In this document: positions 1 through 5,514 of the stretch, piece by piece
How positions within the stretch are numbered: position 1 is the first letter of the stretch
Layout: each line of letters opens with the position of its first letter
DNA from: Candidatus Gottesmanbacteria bacterium RBG_16_37_8
Lineage (GTDB): Bacteria; Patescibacteriota; Microgenomatia; 2-02-FULL-39-11
DNA length: 6,359 bases
Direction of reading: 5' to 3'
Assembly (NCBI GenBank): GCA_001779055.1
Contig: MFJA01000008.1
Location: 5,745-12,103 of the forward strand
The notes under the pieces: generated by a model
What the model was told of the DNA's origin: nothing
Database searches by the model: none
Seen by the model: only the letters and a program-made list of their open reading frames with translations
Position numbers and translations under genes: made by a program

Positions 1-2
1 CG

Positions 3-734
3 CCGCCTAATCCAGCGTTGGTAGCTACTTCCCAAGCGTTACTGAAAAATCCTGAGGAGACATCAAGACTGGTAGAATCACTATCAGAGGCAATCAAAAA
101 CAGAGCGATAAAAATTACCATAACAGCTCCACCTAAAGGCGATTCATTTGACACTGTTGTGGGTTCGGGAACAATATTTTATGAAGATAATGACAACCTA
201 ATAATTCTGACTGCAGGACATGTTATTAAGTCAGGTTTATATGATTATTCTAGCTGCAATTTTTTTATCTCAAGAAATCATTGGCATGCTAATTGGTATG
301 ATTTTAACAGATCACAATGGGGTGAGGAGATTTCAACTGCAGTCAATCCGGATTTGGATATCGGATTGATTTTAATAAAAAAAAATCCAGAGTATCCGAA
401 ATTATTTTCTGAAAATGGTTTTGGATTAATAAAAGGAGCACCAGCTACAGAAGAAATGCATCCCCAAATGTTGTCATATCCAATTGGTTTAGCTACAAGT
501 TTTATTCCTTATAATGAAATGAATATTCGTAAGGTCAAGGAAGATATAATTATTACTGACGCAAAATCCGATCCTTCGTATAAAGGAGCAAGCGGAGGCG
601 GTCTTTTTGATGGAGATATGTTGATTGGAGTTCACTATTGGGGTGATAATGAAAAGCTAAAATTTGTTCCTATTACCGCTGCCTCAAGCTGGATTGCAGA
701 GACAATTACAGAGAAATTGAATTTGGGACAATAA
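3..734 (+). CDS. Trypsin-like serine protease (S1-type fold), 5' end outside window
   Basis: The reading frame is open from the window edge and ends at TAA 732-734. The first possible start inside the window is a TTG at 18 with no SD before it, so the gene most likely begins upstream and is partial here. Counting from that TTG, the chymotrypsin-fold triad is complete and in order: His68 in LTAGHV, Asp114 in DLDIGLIL, and Ser192 in GASGGG, followed by a typical LIGVHYWG strand. A glycine-containing GSGT motif before the histidine strand also fits. The family cleaves peptide bonds through an acyl-enzyme; the substrate cannot be told. No PDZ domain follows the catalytic domain, so it is not a standard DegP/HtrA protein. 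Whether it is secreted cannot be judged because the N terminus is missing. The next gene on the same strand starts 50 nt later and appears to have its own promoter. The family call is firm; the cellular role is unknown. Confidence 0.85.
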   Translation, partial: PPNPALVATSQALLKNPEETSRLVESLSEAIKNRAIKITITAPPKGDSFDTVVGSGTIFYEDNDNLIILTAGHVIKSGLYDYSSCNFFISRNHWHANWYDFNRSQWGEEISTAVNPDLDIGLILIKKNPEYPKLFSENGFGLIKGAPATEEMHPQMLSYPIGLATSFIPYNEMNIRKVKEDIIITDAKSDPSYKGASGGGLFDGDMLIGVHYWGDNEKLKFVPITAASSWIAETITEKLNLGQ

Positions 735-746
735 TAAGCGGAATAC

Positions 747-780
747 TTGATTGTTTGAGTCACTTGGGTAATACTAAAAT
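747..780 (+). promoter_or_regulatory. Candidate promoter directly ahead of galT
   Basis: Two overlapping arrangements are possible. TTGTTT (751-756) and TAAAAT (775-780) are separated by 18 bp; alternatively TTGATT (747-752) and TAATAC (769-774) are separated by 16 bp. Either places the transcription start within a few bases of ATG 785, and no SD lies before that ATG. The mRNA would then be leaderless or nearly so. Based on consensus matching by eye only. Confidence 0.4.
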
Positions 781-784
781 AAGT

Positions 785-1657
785 ATGGCCAAGTTTGTTC
801 CCGATGTTAAGACGCAGAGGTGGATTGTTATTTCCCAAGTTCGATCCGACCGGCCGGATGATTTGAGAAAAACAAACGGGGCGGAGGTTACCGACAAACA
901 GACGGGGAAATGTCCTTTTTGCTACGGTAATGAAAAGATGACGCCGCCTGAAATTTCCAGGGTAGGGGATGGGGAGAAAGAAATGCCTGGTTGGAAGATA
1001 AGAGTCGTTCCCAATAAATTCCCGATTACCGATACCCATGAGGTGATAATCCACAGCCCAAATCACGAGAAGGATATTGAGGATTTTGAACTTCCTCAGG
1101 TGATTCATCTTCTTGAGACCTACAGGCAGAGATTCCAGATCCATTCAAGTGAGGGACAGGTGATGATTTTTTCCAATCACGGAGAGCATGCTGGCGCATC
1201 ACTACGGCATCCCCATTCGCAACTGGTACTTATTCCCAAGCAGATCAATCTGGATGCACTGGTTCGGGAGCCGATTCAAAATGTGGTTGATGACAATACT
1301 TACTTTGTTACCTATTGTCCTGATTTTTCCCAATGGCCTTATGAAGTATGGATTGCGCCTAAAAAAGAAGGCACGGTATTCGGGGATATATCAGATGAGG
1401 AGATTAAGGATTTAGCTGAGGTTTTACAAAGATCATTAAAGAGATTAAAGATAAAATACGAGCATCCGACTGTAAAAAATATCAATACGACTGGAGTATT
1501 TGCCTATAATTTCTATATCCACCATGCCAAATCGTGGTTTTTGCGCATAATTCCCCGTTTGGTTCACAGGGCAGGATTTGAGCTGGGGACGGGATTATCG
1601 GTCAATACCGTTGATCCGACCACGGCAGCCCAGGAACTTACAGAAATCGAGGTTTAA
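785..1657 (+). CDS. galT: Galactose-1-phosphate uridylyltransferase-like protein (HIT superfamily)
   Basis: GalT moves UMP between UDP-glucose and galactose-1-phosphate through a uridylyl-histidine intermediate (Leloir pathway, cytoplasm). From ATG 785 the product has 290 residues, shorter than E. coli GalT (about 350). Visible motifs are CPFC at 43-46 (zinc ligands), HEVIIHSPNH at 85-94, and HPHSQ at 142-146, with His144 as the expected nucleophile. The C-terminal GFELGTGLSVN segment is also typical of GalT-like proteins. The open frame reaches back to a TTG at 755, but MAKFVPDVKTQRWIV from 785 is the expected N terminus. One oddity: where many short GalTs read HWHIEI, this one reads SWFLRI (251-256 region), so the second-domain metal pair looks lost. 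It could therefore be a related nucleotidyltransferase or phosphorylase acting on another sugar phosphate. No galK or galE is visible nearby. The symbol is tentative; the family is secure. Confidence 0.82.
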   Translation: MAKFVPDVKTQRWIVISQVRSDRPDDLRKTNGAEVTDKQTGKCPFCYGNEKMTPPEISRVGDGEKEMPGWKIRVVPNKFPITDTHEVIIHSPNHEKDIEDFELPQVIHLLETYRQRFQIHSSEGQVMIFSNHGEHAGASLRHPHSQLVLIPKQINLDALVREPIQNVVDDNTYFVTYCPDFSQWPYEVWIAPKKEGTVFGDISDEEIKDLAEVLQRSLKRLKIKYEHPTVKNINTTGVFAYNFYIHHAKSWFLRIIPRLVHRAGFELGTGLSVNTVDPTTAAQELTEIEV

Positions 1658-1743
1658 TTTCCTGATATATCCAGTCAATATCCACCAACAGTCAGAGGCA
1701 ATATTAATTTAATTGTTCAAAAAATAATAGCGGCTGCTTATAC

Positions 1744-1938
1744 TTAACTCTTCTGTTGTAGACCTAATAACCAGAGGACGGCTTCTTTTTTATAGCGGCG
1801 GTCACCGCGGCTATTAATTCTTATGGCCGGCAATTTGCCGCGCTTACCCCATCTTTTTATCGTCAGGGGAGAGACACGCAGGATTTTTGCAACCTCACGG
1901 ACAGTCAAAAGTTCCGGCCATTCATCACCTAGAGACAT
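1744..1938 (-). CDS. Small HTH DNA-binding protein, excisionase/MerR-like (HTH_17 type)
   Basis: A 64-residue protein that is essentially one winged-helix domain. The pattern is characteristic: LLTVREVAKIL (10-20) is the first helix, VSPLTIKRWGKRGKLPAIR (22-40) is the turn plus recognition helix and start of the wing, and RGDRRYKKEAVLWLL (44-58) is the arginine-rich wing and closing helix. Proteins of this size and pattern are annotated as excisionase-family or MerR-like DNA-binding proteins. They bind DNA as architectural factors or regulators. ATG 1938 has a good SD (AAGGAGT, 5 nt upstream). The gene has its own promoter and a structured leader of about 110 nt, so its expression is probably controlled. 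No integrase or phage gene is visible, so the word excisionase describes the fold, not a proven role. It converges with galT, with 86 nt between the stop codons. Target unknown. Confidence 0.85.
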   Translation of the reverse strand: MSLGDEWPELLTVREVAKILRVSPLTIKRWGKRGKLPAIRINSRGDRRYKKEAVLWLLGLQQKS

Positions 1939-2050
1939 AGTTTACTCCTTATAATCCGAACTGTCTGTTTGCAGTAAGTAGCGGAAAAAACTTTTATAAC
2001 AAACGGACAGGGATTAAGATTTATCCCGATTGATCTTCGGGATCAATATG
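1939..2050 (-). promoter_or_regulatory. Structured 5' leader of the HTH gene
   Basis: The predicted leader holds two structured blocks. Near the 5' end, ATTGATC (2047-2041) can pair with GATCAAT (2035-2029), or ATCCCGA (2043-2037) can pair with TCGGGAT (2029-2023). Both stems are 7 bp and perfect, but they share bases, so only one can form. Further down, CTGTCCGTTTG (2010-2000) pairs with CAAACAGACAG (1971-1961) with one mismatch. This second stem is extended by AATCC (2015-2011) with GGATT (1957-1953) across a small bulge, and it ends just before the SD AAGGAGT. It may control translation, or the repeats may be operator sites for the HTH protein itself. I do not recognise a known riboswitch class. 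Confidence 0.5.
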
Positions 2051-2056
2051 TTGCTT

Positions 2057-2086
2057 AATGTAACACATGTATTTTAATGTTGTCAA
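2057..2086 (-). promoter_or_regulatory. Sigma70-type promoter for the HTH gene
   Basis: On the minus strand there is a perfect -35 TTGACA (2086-2081), an 18-bp spacer, and TACATT as -10 (2062-2057), preceded by the extended -10 element TGT. The predicted start is near 2050, giving a 5' UTR of about 110 nt before ATG 1938. This is the best -35 match in the window. Confidence 0.6.
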
Positions 2087-2151
2087 TAGAGATCAAAGAA
2101 GTGCAATGAGATTGTTATAGATTGATACATAAAATAAAATCATTGATTAAT

Positions 2152-2205
2152 ACCTCGGAGGAGTCCCTTCAGAACACCATCCGAGGTGTCTATTAGAGGA
2201 TGGTG
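2152..2205 (-). terminator. Overlapping hairpins at the 3' end of the secreted-protein gene (possible terminator)
   Basis: ACCTCGGA (2187-2180) and TCCGAGGT (2159-2152) form a perfect 8-bp stem with a 20-nt loop just downstream of the stop codon. A second perfect 8-bp stem pairs CACCATCC (2205-2198), at the end of the coding region, with GGATGGTG (2182-2175). The two overlap at 2180-2182 and exclude each other. The region downstream is AT-rich but has no compact U-run right after the stem, so this is at best a weak intrinsic terminator or an RNA 3'-end protection element. Confidence 0.35.
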
Positions 2206-3206
2206 AAGGTGATGGTGTCACAATGGACTTGGATATTGATGGCCGGATTGAAAGTACCTAATTGAAGAGTTGCGACACCGGTGGGACGATAGATAGTCAT
2301 TGTTCCTTCAAGACCGCTTACGGGCGTTAAGTAGGGTTCAAAAGGGGCATAAGTCGGGGTTGGACCGATATTGAAGAATTTCATGATAAGGTCAATGATG
2401 AAATTTAACTCTGTTAAATTCTTTTGATCTGATTGTCCAAGGACTTGAACGGTTTGTTTATCCAAAAGGAAAGCTTGTGGAGGATGGCCGTTTATTTCCA
2501 ACCAGATTTTATATGATCCAGAACCGTTGTTATCAGATGGAACTGTATAAGTCCATCTGCCGACATAAAGATCAGTTGTACCTTCAACTTTTAAGGCTAA
2601 AATTAATCCTGAATTAGCAATTTCAGTTCCGTTTCTTTCAACATGGTAAGTAAGATTGACCGTTACCTCAGCCTGTGTTGCTCTGACAAATGTTTCTATA
2701 TTAAAGGTTGAACCGGCGGCAATAGGTCCTGTGACATTGGTATTTTGGCAGATGAAGGGCTTCAGGGTAGGGGTGGGATAAACAGGAAATGTCGGAGCTG
2801 GTGTAACATCTTTATCTTTGGTTGGTTTTGGTTCTCCAATACAGGTTGAATAACACTGTATTTCCTTATAGTCGCAGTAGCCAATTCCCGGATGGCAGTA
2901 TTTTTTGGTAGAGTCGATAACATCAATCTGGCCGCATTCGCCTGAATTAAGGTTGGCATTGTCGCATTCTTCAATTGTTCTATATGCCCCGCGATCGGAG
3001 AAGGAGCAGCGATTGTCATCACCGCAGCCTTTGGGACAATGGACAATCTGACAAAGACCGGTATAGGTATTGCCAGTATTGGCGCATTTGTGGCCCGGTT
3101 GGGGAAATTTCAATTGGCATTCCTTATCATAATCAGCCCGGACATTTGTCGGGTGAAAAAGGGCGAAGAAAAATACCGGCAGAAAAAAGAGCAGAATCCG
3201 ATGCAT
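2193..3206 (-). CDS. Secreted cysteine-rich protein with Thr-Pro linker and beta-rich C-terminal part
   Basis: The 337-residue product starts with a signal peptide: MHRI, a hydrophobic stretch at about 4-17, and a likely cleavage after VRA (residue 24). It has no lipobox. Residues 30-122 hold twelve cysteines, an even number that suggests several disulfides. A Thr/Pro-rich linker follows (about 126-150), then an Ig- or adhesin-like beta-rich region (about 151-257), a short amphipathic helix (about 265-279), a second Pro-rich stretch (282-295), and a beta-rich tail ending in TFTIL. No sortase motif or C-terminal membrane anchor is visible. A released or surface-associated protein is the likely location; the function is unknown. 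ATG 3206 gives the full signal peptide. It lies 10 nt after the rplL stop with no SD, so translation probably depends on coupling to rplL and the mRNA on the L10 promoter. I do not recognise a named family. Confidence 0.75.
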   Translation of the reverse strand: MHRILLFFLPVFFFALFHPTNVRADYDKECQLKFPQPGHKCANTGNTYTGLCQIVHCPKGCGDDNRCSFSDRGAYRTIEECDNANLNSGECGQIDVIDSTKKYCHPGIGYCDYKEIQCYSTCIGEPKPTKDKDVTPAPTFPVYPTPTLKPFICQNTNVTGPIAAGSTFNIETFVRATQAEVTVNLTYHVERNGTEIANSGLILALKVEGTTDLYVGRWTYTVPSDNNGSGSYKIWLEINGHPPQAFLLDKQTVQVLGQSDQKNLTELNFIIDLIMKFFNIGPTPTYAPFEPYLTPVSGLEGTMTIYRPTGVATLQLGTFNPAINIQVHCDTITFTIL

Positions 3207-3216
3207 AATTTAGTGC

Positions 3217-3606
3217 TTACTTTAATTCTACTGTAGCACCGGCTGTTGTCAATTTTGTTTTAGCCTCTTCTGCTGTTTTTTTATTGACACCGGTCATCAG
3301 CTCTTTGGGAGCGCTTTCAACCAAGGTTTTTGCTTCCTGAAGACCTAAGGTAGGAACCAATTCCCTGACGGCCTTAATGACGGCGATTTTATTGGCTCCG
3401 GCACTATTTATTACAACATTAAAGGTAGTTTGTTCAGATGCGGCTTCGGCCGGCTGACCACCTGCTGGAGCTACCGGTCCGGCAACTGCCATGGGAGTAC
3501 CAGTAACCCCGAATTTTTCTTCAAGAGATTTGACCAGATCAGCCAAATCCATGACGGACATTTCTTCGACTGCTTTTAGGATATCATCTTTAGTAAGTTT
3601 GGCCAT
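3217..3606 (-). CDS. rplL: 50S ribosomal protein L7/L12
   Basis: The 129-residue product has the full L7/L12 layout. The N-terminal dimerisation helices (about 1-33, MAKLTKDDILKAVEEMSVMD onward) are followed by an Ala/Pro/Gly-rich hinge (about 38-58, containing VAPAGGQPAEAA). The globular C-terminal domain (about 60-129) carries the conserved NKIAVIKAVRE and GLQEAKTLVE segments used to contact translation factors. L7/L12 dimers form the mobile ribosomal stalk that recruits and activates the GTPases EF-Tu, EF-G and IF2. The start ATG 3606 lies 5 nt after the rplJ stop. No SD is at normal spacing; a G-rich AAGGGGGTG lies within the last rplJ codons, about 14 nt upstream, so translational coupling is likely. 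Length and order are normal for the family, and the identification is secure. Confidence 0.98.
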   Translation of the reverse strand: MAKLTKDDILKAVEEMSVMDLADLVKSLEEKFGVTGTPMAVAGPVAPAGGQPAEAASEQTTFNVVINSAGANKIAVIKAVRELVPTLGLQEAKTLVESAPKELMTGVNKKTAEEAKTKLTTAGATVELK

Positions 3607-3611
3607 ATGTT

Positions 3612-4142
3612 TTAGACTTTCACCCCCTTAATATTATTTAAAACTGTAACAAATTTCCGCAGATTCCAGGAGAGAGCGTAATGGAAACCAGTTATAGGAG
3701 ATTTAAGTCTGTAAACGAGTGTTGCCAGGAGTACTTCTTTTGACGGAAGGGAGGCAAGGCGCAAAAAGTCTTCCTGTGAGGTAATTGTGTCAGACATGAA
3801 CCCTATTTTTATTTTGGGAAGAGAGAAATTTTTGGCAAAATCGGCCAGTTTTTTTATAGCTGACAGCTCATCACCGTAAGCAAAAAGAACGGCGGTTGAA
3901 TCTTTGAGCATTTTGACCAATTCATCTTTTTTAGTTTTGTCGGCCAGTGATATTTTGAGAAGAGTATTTTTGACGACAACATATTCCGCCTCGACTGTTT
4001 TTAAGTTTTTTCTTAAATCCTCCAGCTGTTTGTGGGTTAAACCCTTATAATCGGTGAGGAAGATAGCCTTAGCTTTATCGATTTTTGTTTTTATCAAGTC
4101 GACTATGGCTGCTTTTCTTAGATTCGGTTTTGATTTTTTCAT
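3612..4142 (-). CDS. rplJ: 50S ribosomal protein L10
   Basis: L10 anchors the stalk to 23S rRNA through its N-terminal domain and carries L7/L12 dimers on its C-terminal helix. With the start at ATG 4142 the product has 176 residues, normal for the family. Recognisable segments are KAAIVDLIKTKIDKAKAIFL (10-29), DYKGLTHKQLEDLRKNL (31-47), VVVKNTLLKIS (56-66), and the C-terminal portion starting SLPSKEVLLATLVYRLKSPI (131-150). The open frame continues upstream to a TTG at 4280, but that part encodes the conserved L10 leader RNA and promoter, so it is not protein. An in-frame ATG at 4160 (MFRGFF before MKKSK) lies inside the terminator loop and is less likely. Just before ATG 4142 there is only GGGG and seven T, all part of the terminator hairpin, so the start lacks a free SD. 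It is the first gene of the operon rplJ-rplL-secreted protein. Confidence 0.97.
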   Translation of the reverse strand: MKKSKPNLRKAAIVDLIKTKIDKAKAIFLTDYKGLTHKQLEDLRKNLKTVEAEYVVVKNTLLKISLADKTKKDELVKMLKDSTAVLFAYGDELSAIKKLADFAKNFSLPKIKIGFMSDTITSQEDFLRLASLPSKEVLLATLVYRLKSPITGFHYALSWNLRKFVTVLNNIKGVKV

Positions 4143-4167
4143 AAAAAAACCCCGGAACATACCGGGG
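4143..4167 (-). terminator. Intrinsic terminator (attenuator) directly before the rplJ start codon
   Basis: CCCCGG (4167-4162) and CCGGGG (4155-4150) form a perfect six-pair GC stem with loop TATGTT, followed by seven T (4149-4143). The next base is the A of the rplJ ATG. This is a textbook intrinsic terminator in the mRNA direction, within the L10 leader, so it most likely acts as an attenuator of the operon. The hairpin also holds the only G-rich stretch close to the start codon, so it may block translation too. Confidence 0.8.
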
Positions 4168-4244
4168 AGAAATCTAATATTTCCCTCGGTAGGTCTTATT
4201 GCGTCCGGCTGTTGCCGAGACGAGCCTACTGTCTTGGGGCGATT
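4143..4244 (-). ncRNA. Ribosomal protein L10 leader (autoregulatory 5' UTR)
   Basis: The region matches the L10 leader plan known from many bacteria. AGACAGTAGG (4234-4225) and CCTACCGAGG (4193-4184) give the GTAGG/CCTAC stem. This is flanked by CCC (4238-4236) with GGG (4185-4183), across an AAGACA/CGA internal loop that looks like a kink-turn. A small hairpin CGGC-AACA-GCCG sits between them. In the known systems, the L10-L7/L12 complex binds this element to repress its own operon. A GC-only terminator hairpin follows directly. GGGAAAT (4185-4179) can also pair with ATTTCTC (4173-4167, one GU), a possible antiterminator; it shares only about one base with the terminator stem but competes for the GGG of the kink-turn. 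Confidence 0.85.
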
Positions 4245-4251
4245 AGTTAAA

Positions 4252-4280
4252 ATTTTAACATAAGAGGCAAGAGGGCGCAA
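4252..4280 (-). promoter_or_regulatory. Promoter of the rplJ-rplL operon
   Basis: On the minus strand, TTGCGC (4280-4275), a 17-bp spacer and TAAAAT (4257-4252) with TGT just before it give an extended -10 promoter. The predicted start near 4244 lies just ahead of the L10 leader motif, which supports the assignment. Confidence 0.65.
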
Positions 4281-4337
4281 GGGATCAGATTTACATCAAG
4301 GGGCTTTAACTCCCTGTTAATATGATTAATGCTTACT

Positions 4338-4613
4338 CTATCTAGGTGGATTTCTGGATGAATCGCGGGTATGTTGACTAACATCTCCACTTTTAGAAGC
4401 AGGTTTTATTGATTCCTGAAGATCTTTAATTGCCGCTTGAAGATCTGTTTGCGTTTGAAACAAATTTGCAAATTCTTTTGGATCCTTTTCTGCGGCCATT
4501 TGTTCTTCTGTGGATAATGCTTGCATTTTACCACTTACATCAGCCAATTTTTGCCTTAAAGAAGCTAGCTTTTCTTGATCGGTTGGTTGATTAACTTCAG
4601 GTCCTTTAGTCAT
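4338..4613 (-). CDS. Small hypothetical coiled-coil protein
   Basis: A 91-residue soluble protein that I do not recognise. Residues 12-70 are rich in Glu, Lys, Gln, Ala and Leu with heptad-like spacing (EKLASLRQKLADVSGKM, FQTQTDLQAAIKDLQESI), which predicts a helical hairpin or coiled coil. The last 20 residues are polar and Pro/Arg-rich (ending SSRNPPR) and probably disordered. There is no signal peptide or membrane segment. ATG 4613 has no SD; an extended -10 box lies 9 nt upstream, so the transcript may be leaderless. The gene ends 57 nt before the rplJ promoter on the same strand. Codon pattern and a coherent helical protein support a real gene; the function is unknown. Confidence 0.65.
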   Translation of the reverse strand: MTKGPEVNQPTDQEKLASLRQKLADVSGKMQALSTEEQMAAEKDPKEFANLFQTQTDLQAAIKDLQESIKPASKSGDVSQHTRDSSRNPPR

Positions 4614-4621
4614 TTTATTTC

Positions 4622-4630
4622 ATATTAGCA
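4622..4630 (-). promoter_or_regulatory. Extended -10 box for the 91-residue gene
   Basis: TGCTAATAT on the minus strand fits an extended -10 element (TGn plus TAATAT). The -10 box ends 9 nt before ATG 4613, which predicts a transcription start within about 3 nt of the ATG. Only a poor -35 match is present. Confidence 0.4.
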
Positions 4631-4662
4631 TAATACTTGCCGGTATTTAAATTAAGGAAATA

Positions 4663-4773
4663 GTGGTGGCTCTTGGACTTTTTAAAGCGGTTTATTGGGG
4701 CTTGTTGCCGCAGAGCCAGGTGAAGGCATCAAGATTTTATAAAAACCATCCTTTAGCCCTAACTTCTTGGTAA
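4663..4773 (+). CDS. Possible 36-residue small ORF with SD (unproven)
   Basis: A GTG at 4663 is preceded by AAGGA at a 5-nt spacing and opens a 36-codon frame to TAA 4771-4773. It is the only plus-strand frame with a plausible ribosome site in this interval. The peptide begins VVALGLFKAVYWGLLP, hydrophobic and aromatic, and ends polar (KNHPLALTSW). It overlaps the 3' end of the PHP gene on the other strand and contains a pair of inverted repeats (4667-4718). I recognise no family and the length is easily reached by chance. Confidence 0.15.
   Translation: MVALGLFKAVYWGLLPQSQVKASRFYKNHPLALTSW
4667..4718. repeat. Compound inverted repeat between the PHP and coiled-coil genes
   Basis: TGGCTCT (4667-4673) is the exact reverse complement of AGAGCCA (4712-4718). 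Inside it, GCGG (4687-4690) pairs with CCGC (4708-4711), whose last base directly abuts the outer arm. An 11-nt right arm thus pairs with two left segments separated by a 13-nt bulge. No U-run follows on the minus strand, so it is not a clear intrinsic terminator; it may be an RNA 3'-end structure of the PHP transcript. Confidence 0.35.
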
Positions 4774-5417
4774 TTGTTTCTTGAAAAAATTTCTTGTTCA
4801 ACAGCTCGTTGAGCAGGTTCACGAATATTAATCTTTGAAGAAATAATATTAAGTATTAAAAGAGGAGTAATAAATATTCCTTTTACAGGTATAGTCCAAG
4901 ACCATAGAGGAAATGGAATATCTGTTTGACTCGTTCTCCCCAAACCACTGATAGGGATTGTGCTCCTTAATTTTTTAAACGCAGCTATTATTCCTTCAGC
5001 GGAAAACTCCTCAACTTTTGTAAGTGTTCCTGTGGAACCTGAGAATGCCGGATTATGATCATCTGCTCCACCGGTGATGTTTTTTTTCTTAAGTAATTCG
5101 TGATTAGAAAATCTGGTGGAGGCAACATTAGTTCTACCGGGATGAGCAGCATTTAAAGTCTCTATTGCATCAATTTCTTCGGTAACACCAGGCATGAATA
5201 CTTCCGAACTGTAAAGTTCAATATTAATTCCTTCCATAAGCCATACCAGAGGTGCATATAAGGGCAGAATATCAATGGAGATCGGATGGGGAATAATTCT
5301 TGCCATTGATTGCCATTCACTCTCAGTTAAATAAGTTTTTAAAAAATGAAAAAGTTCACTTAAGGACTCCTTTTCATGTAGTCCGTGATTTCTCCAATAA
5401 TCACTTAAATAAATCAT
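4737..5417 (-). CDS. PHP-family metal-dependent phosphoesterase, C-terminal half (split gene)
   Basis: From ATG 5417 this frame encodes 226 residues, but it carries only the later half of a PHP domain. IIPHP (41-45) fits the third metal motif, IDAIETLNA (82-90) fits the strand usually written as IE-x-x-N, and TGGADDHNP (115-123) fits the GSDAH metal motif. GSTGT (127-131) and SAEGIIAAFKK (139-149) continue the usual C-terminal pattern. A hydrophobic stretch at about 171-192 may touch the membrane. The HxH and PGxE motifs are missing here and lie in the upstream open frame. This frame stays open for 28 more codons before ATG 5417, back to the T6-A10 run, and no SD lies at proper spacing to that ATG, so the annotated start is probably artificial. 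PHP enzymes use a metal cluster to hydrolyse phosphoesters; the substrate is unknown. Confidence 0.7.
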   Translation of the reverse strand: MIYLSDYWRNHGLHEKESLSELFHFLKTYLTESEWQSMARIIPHPISIDILPLYAPLVWLMEGINIELYSSEVFMPGVTEEIDAIETLNAAHPGRTNVASTRFSNHELLKKKNITGGADDHNPAFSGSTGTLTKVEEFSAEGIIAAFKKLRSTIPISGLGRTSQTDIPFPLWSWTIPVKGIFITPLLILNIISSKINIREPAQRAVEQEIFSRNNYQEVRAKGWFL

Positions 5418-5498
5418 TTTTTTAAGAAGAGCTCTGTTATTAGGTAAAAGTGTAATTATTTCTCCTTTCTCTGTTTTGAGACGTCCTGTTTGGTTGCG

Positions 5499-5514
5499 TT
5501 TTTTTTTTAAAAAA
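5499..5514 (-). other. T6-A10 homopolymer at the frame break in the PHP gene
   Basis: On the minus strand GCAG is followed by six T and ten A. The upstream half stops here with GTT TTT TAA (stop at 5509-5507). One extra T, or re-reading one base (-1 shift) at the TTT codon, gives GTT TTT TTA AAA and leads straight into the downstream frame. That downstream frame is open across the run and back to a TGA about 60 nt upstream. Changing only the A-run would not remove the stop, so the change must fall in the T-run or before it. Confidence 0.75.

Noticed and set aside
635..1144. 169-codon open frame on the minus strand
   Set aside because: It lies antisense to the protease end and galT, has no SD or family pattern, and galT is clearly coding on the other strand.
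1188..1415. 75-codon plus-strand frame inside galT
   Set aside because: Shadow of galT in another frame, with no recognisable protein pattern.
1961..2010. Inverted repeat as an intrinsic terminator
   Set aside because: The loop is about 30 nt and no U-run follows on either strand; a leader structure or operator fits better.
2762..3236. Several short frames over the secreted-protein gene on both strands
   Set aside because: All overlap the signal-peptide protein, whose composition and cysteine pattern are clearly protein-like; the others are shadows.
4054..4263. 69-codon plus-strand frame over the rplJ leader
   Set aside because: It runs antisense to rplJ and the L10 leader and has no supporting motif.
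4143..4280. Upstream extension of rplJ to a TTG start at 4280
   Set aside because: The extension covers the -35/-10 promoter and the conserved L10 leader motif, and the extra residues do not resemble L10.
5499..5508. T10 run on the plus strand as a terminator
   Set aside because: No GC-rich hairpin precedes it, and it is better explained as the homopolymer at the frame break.
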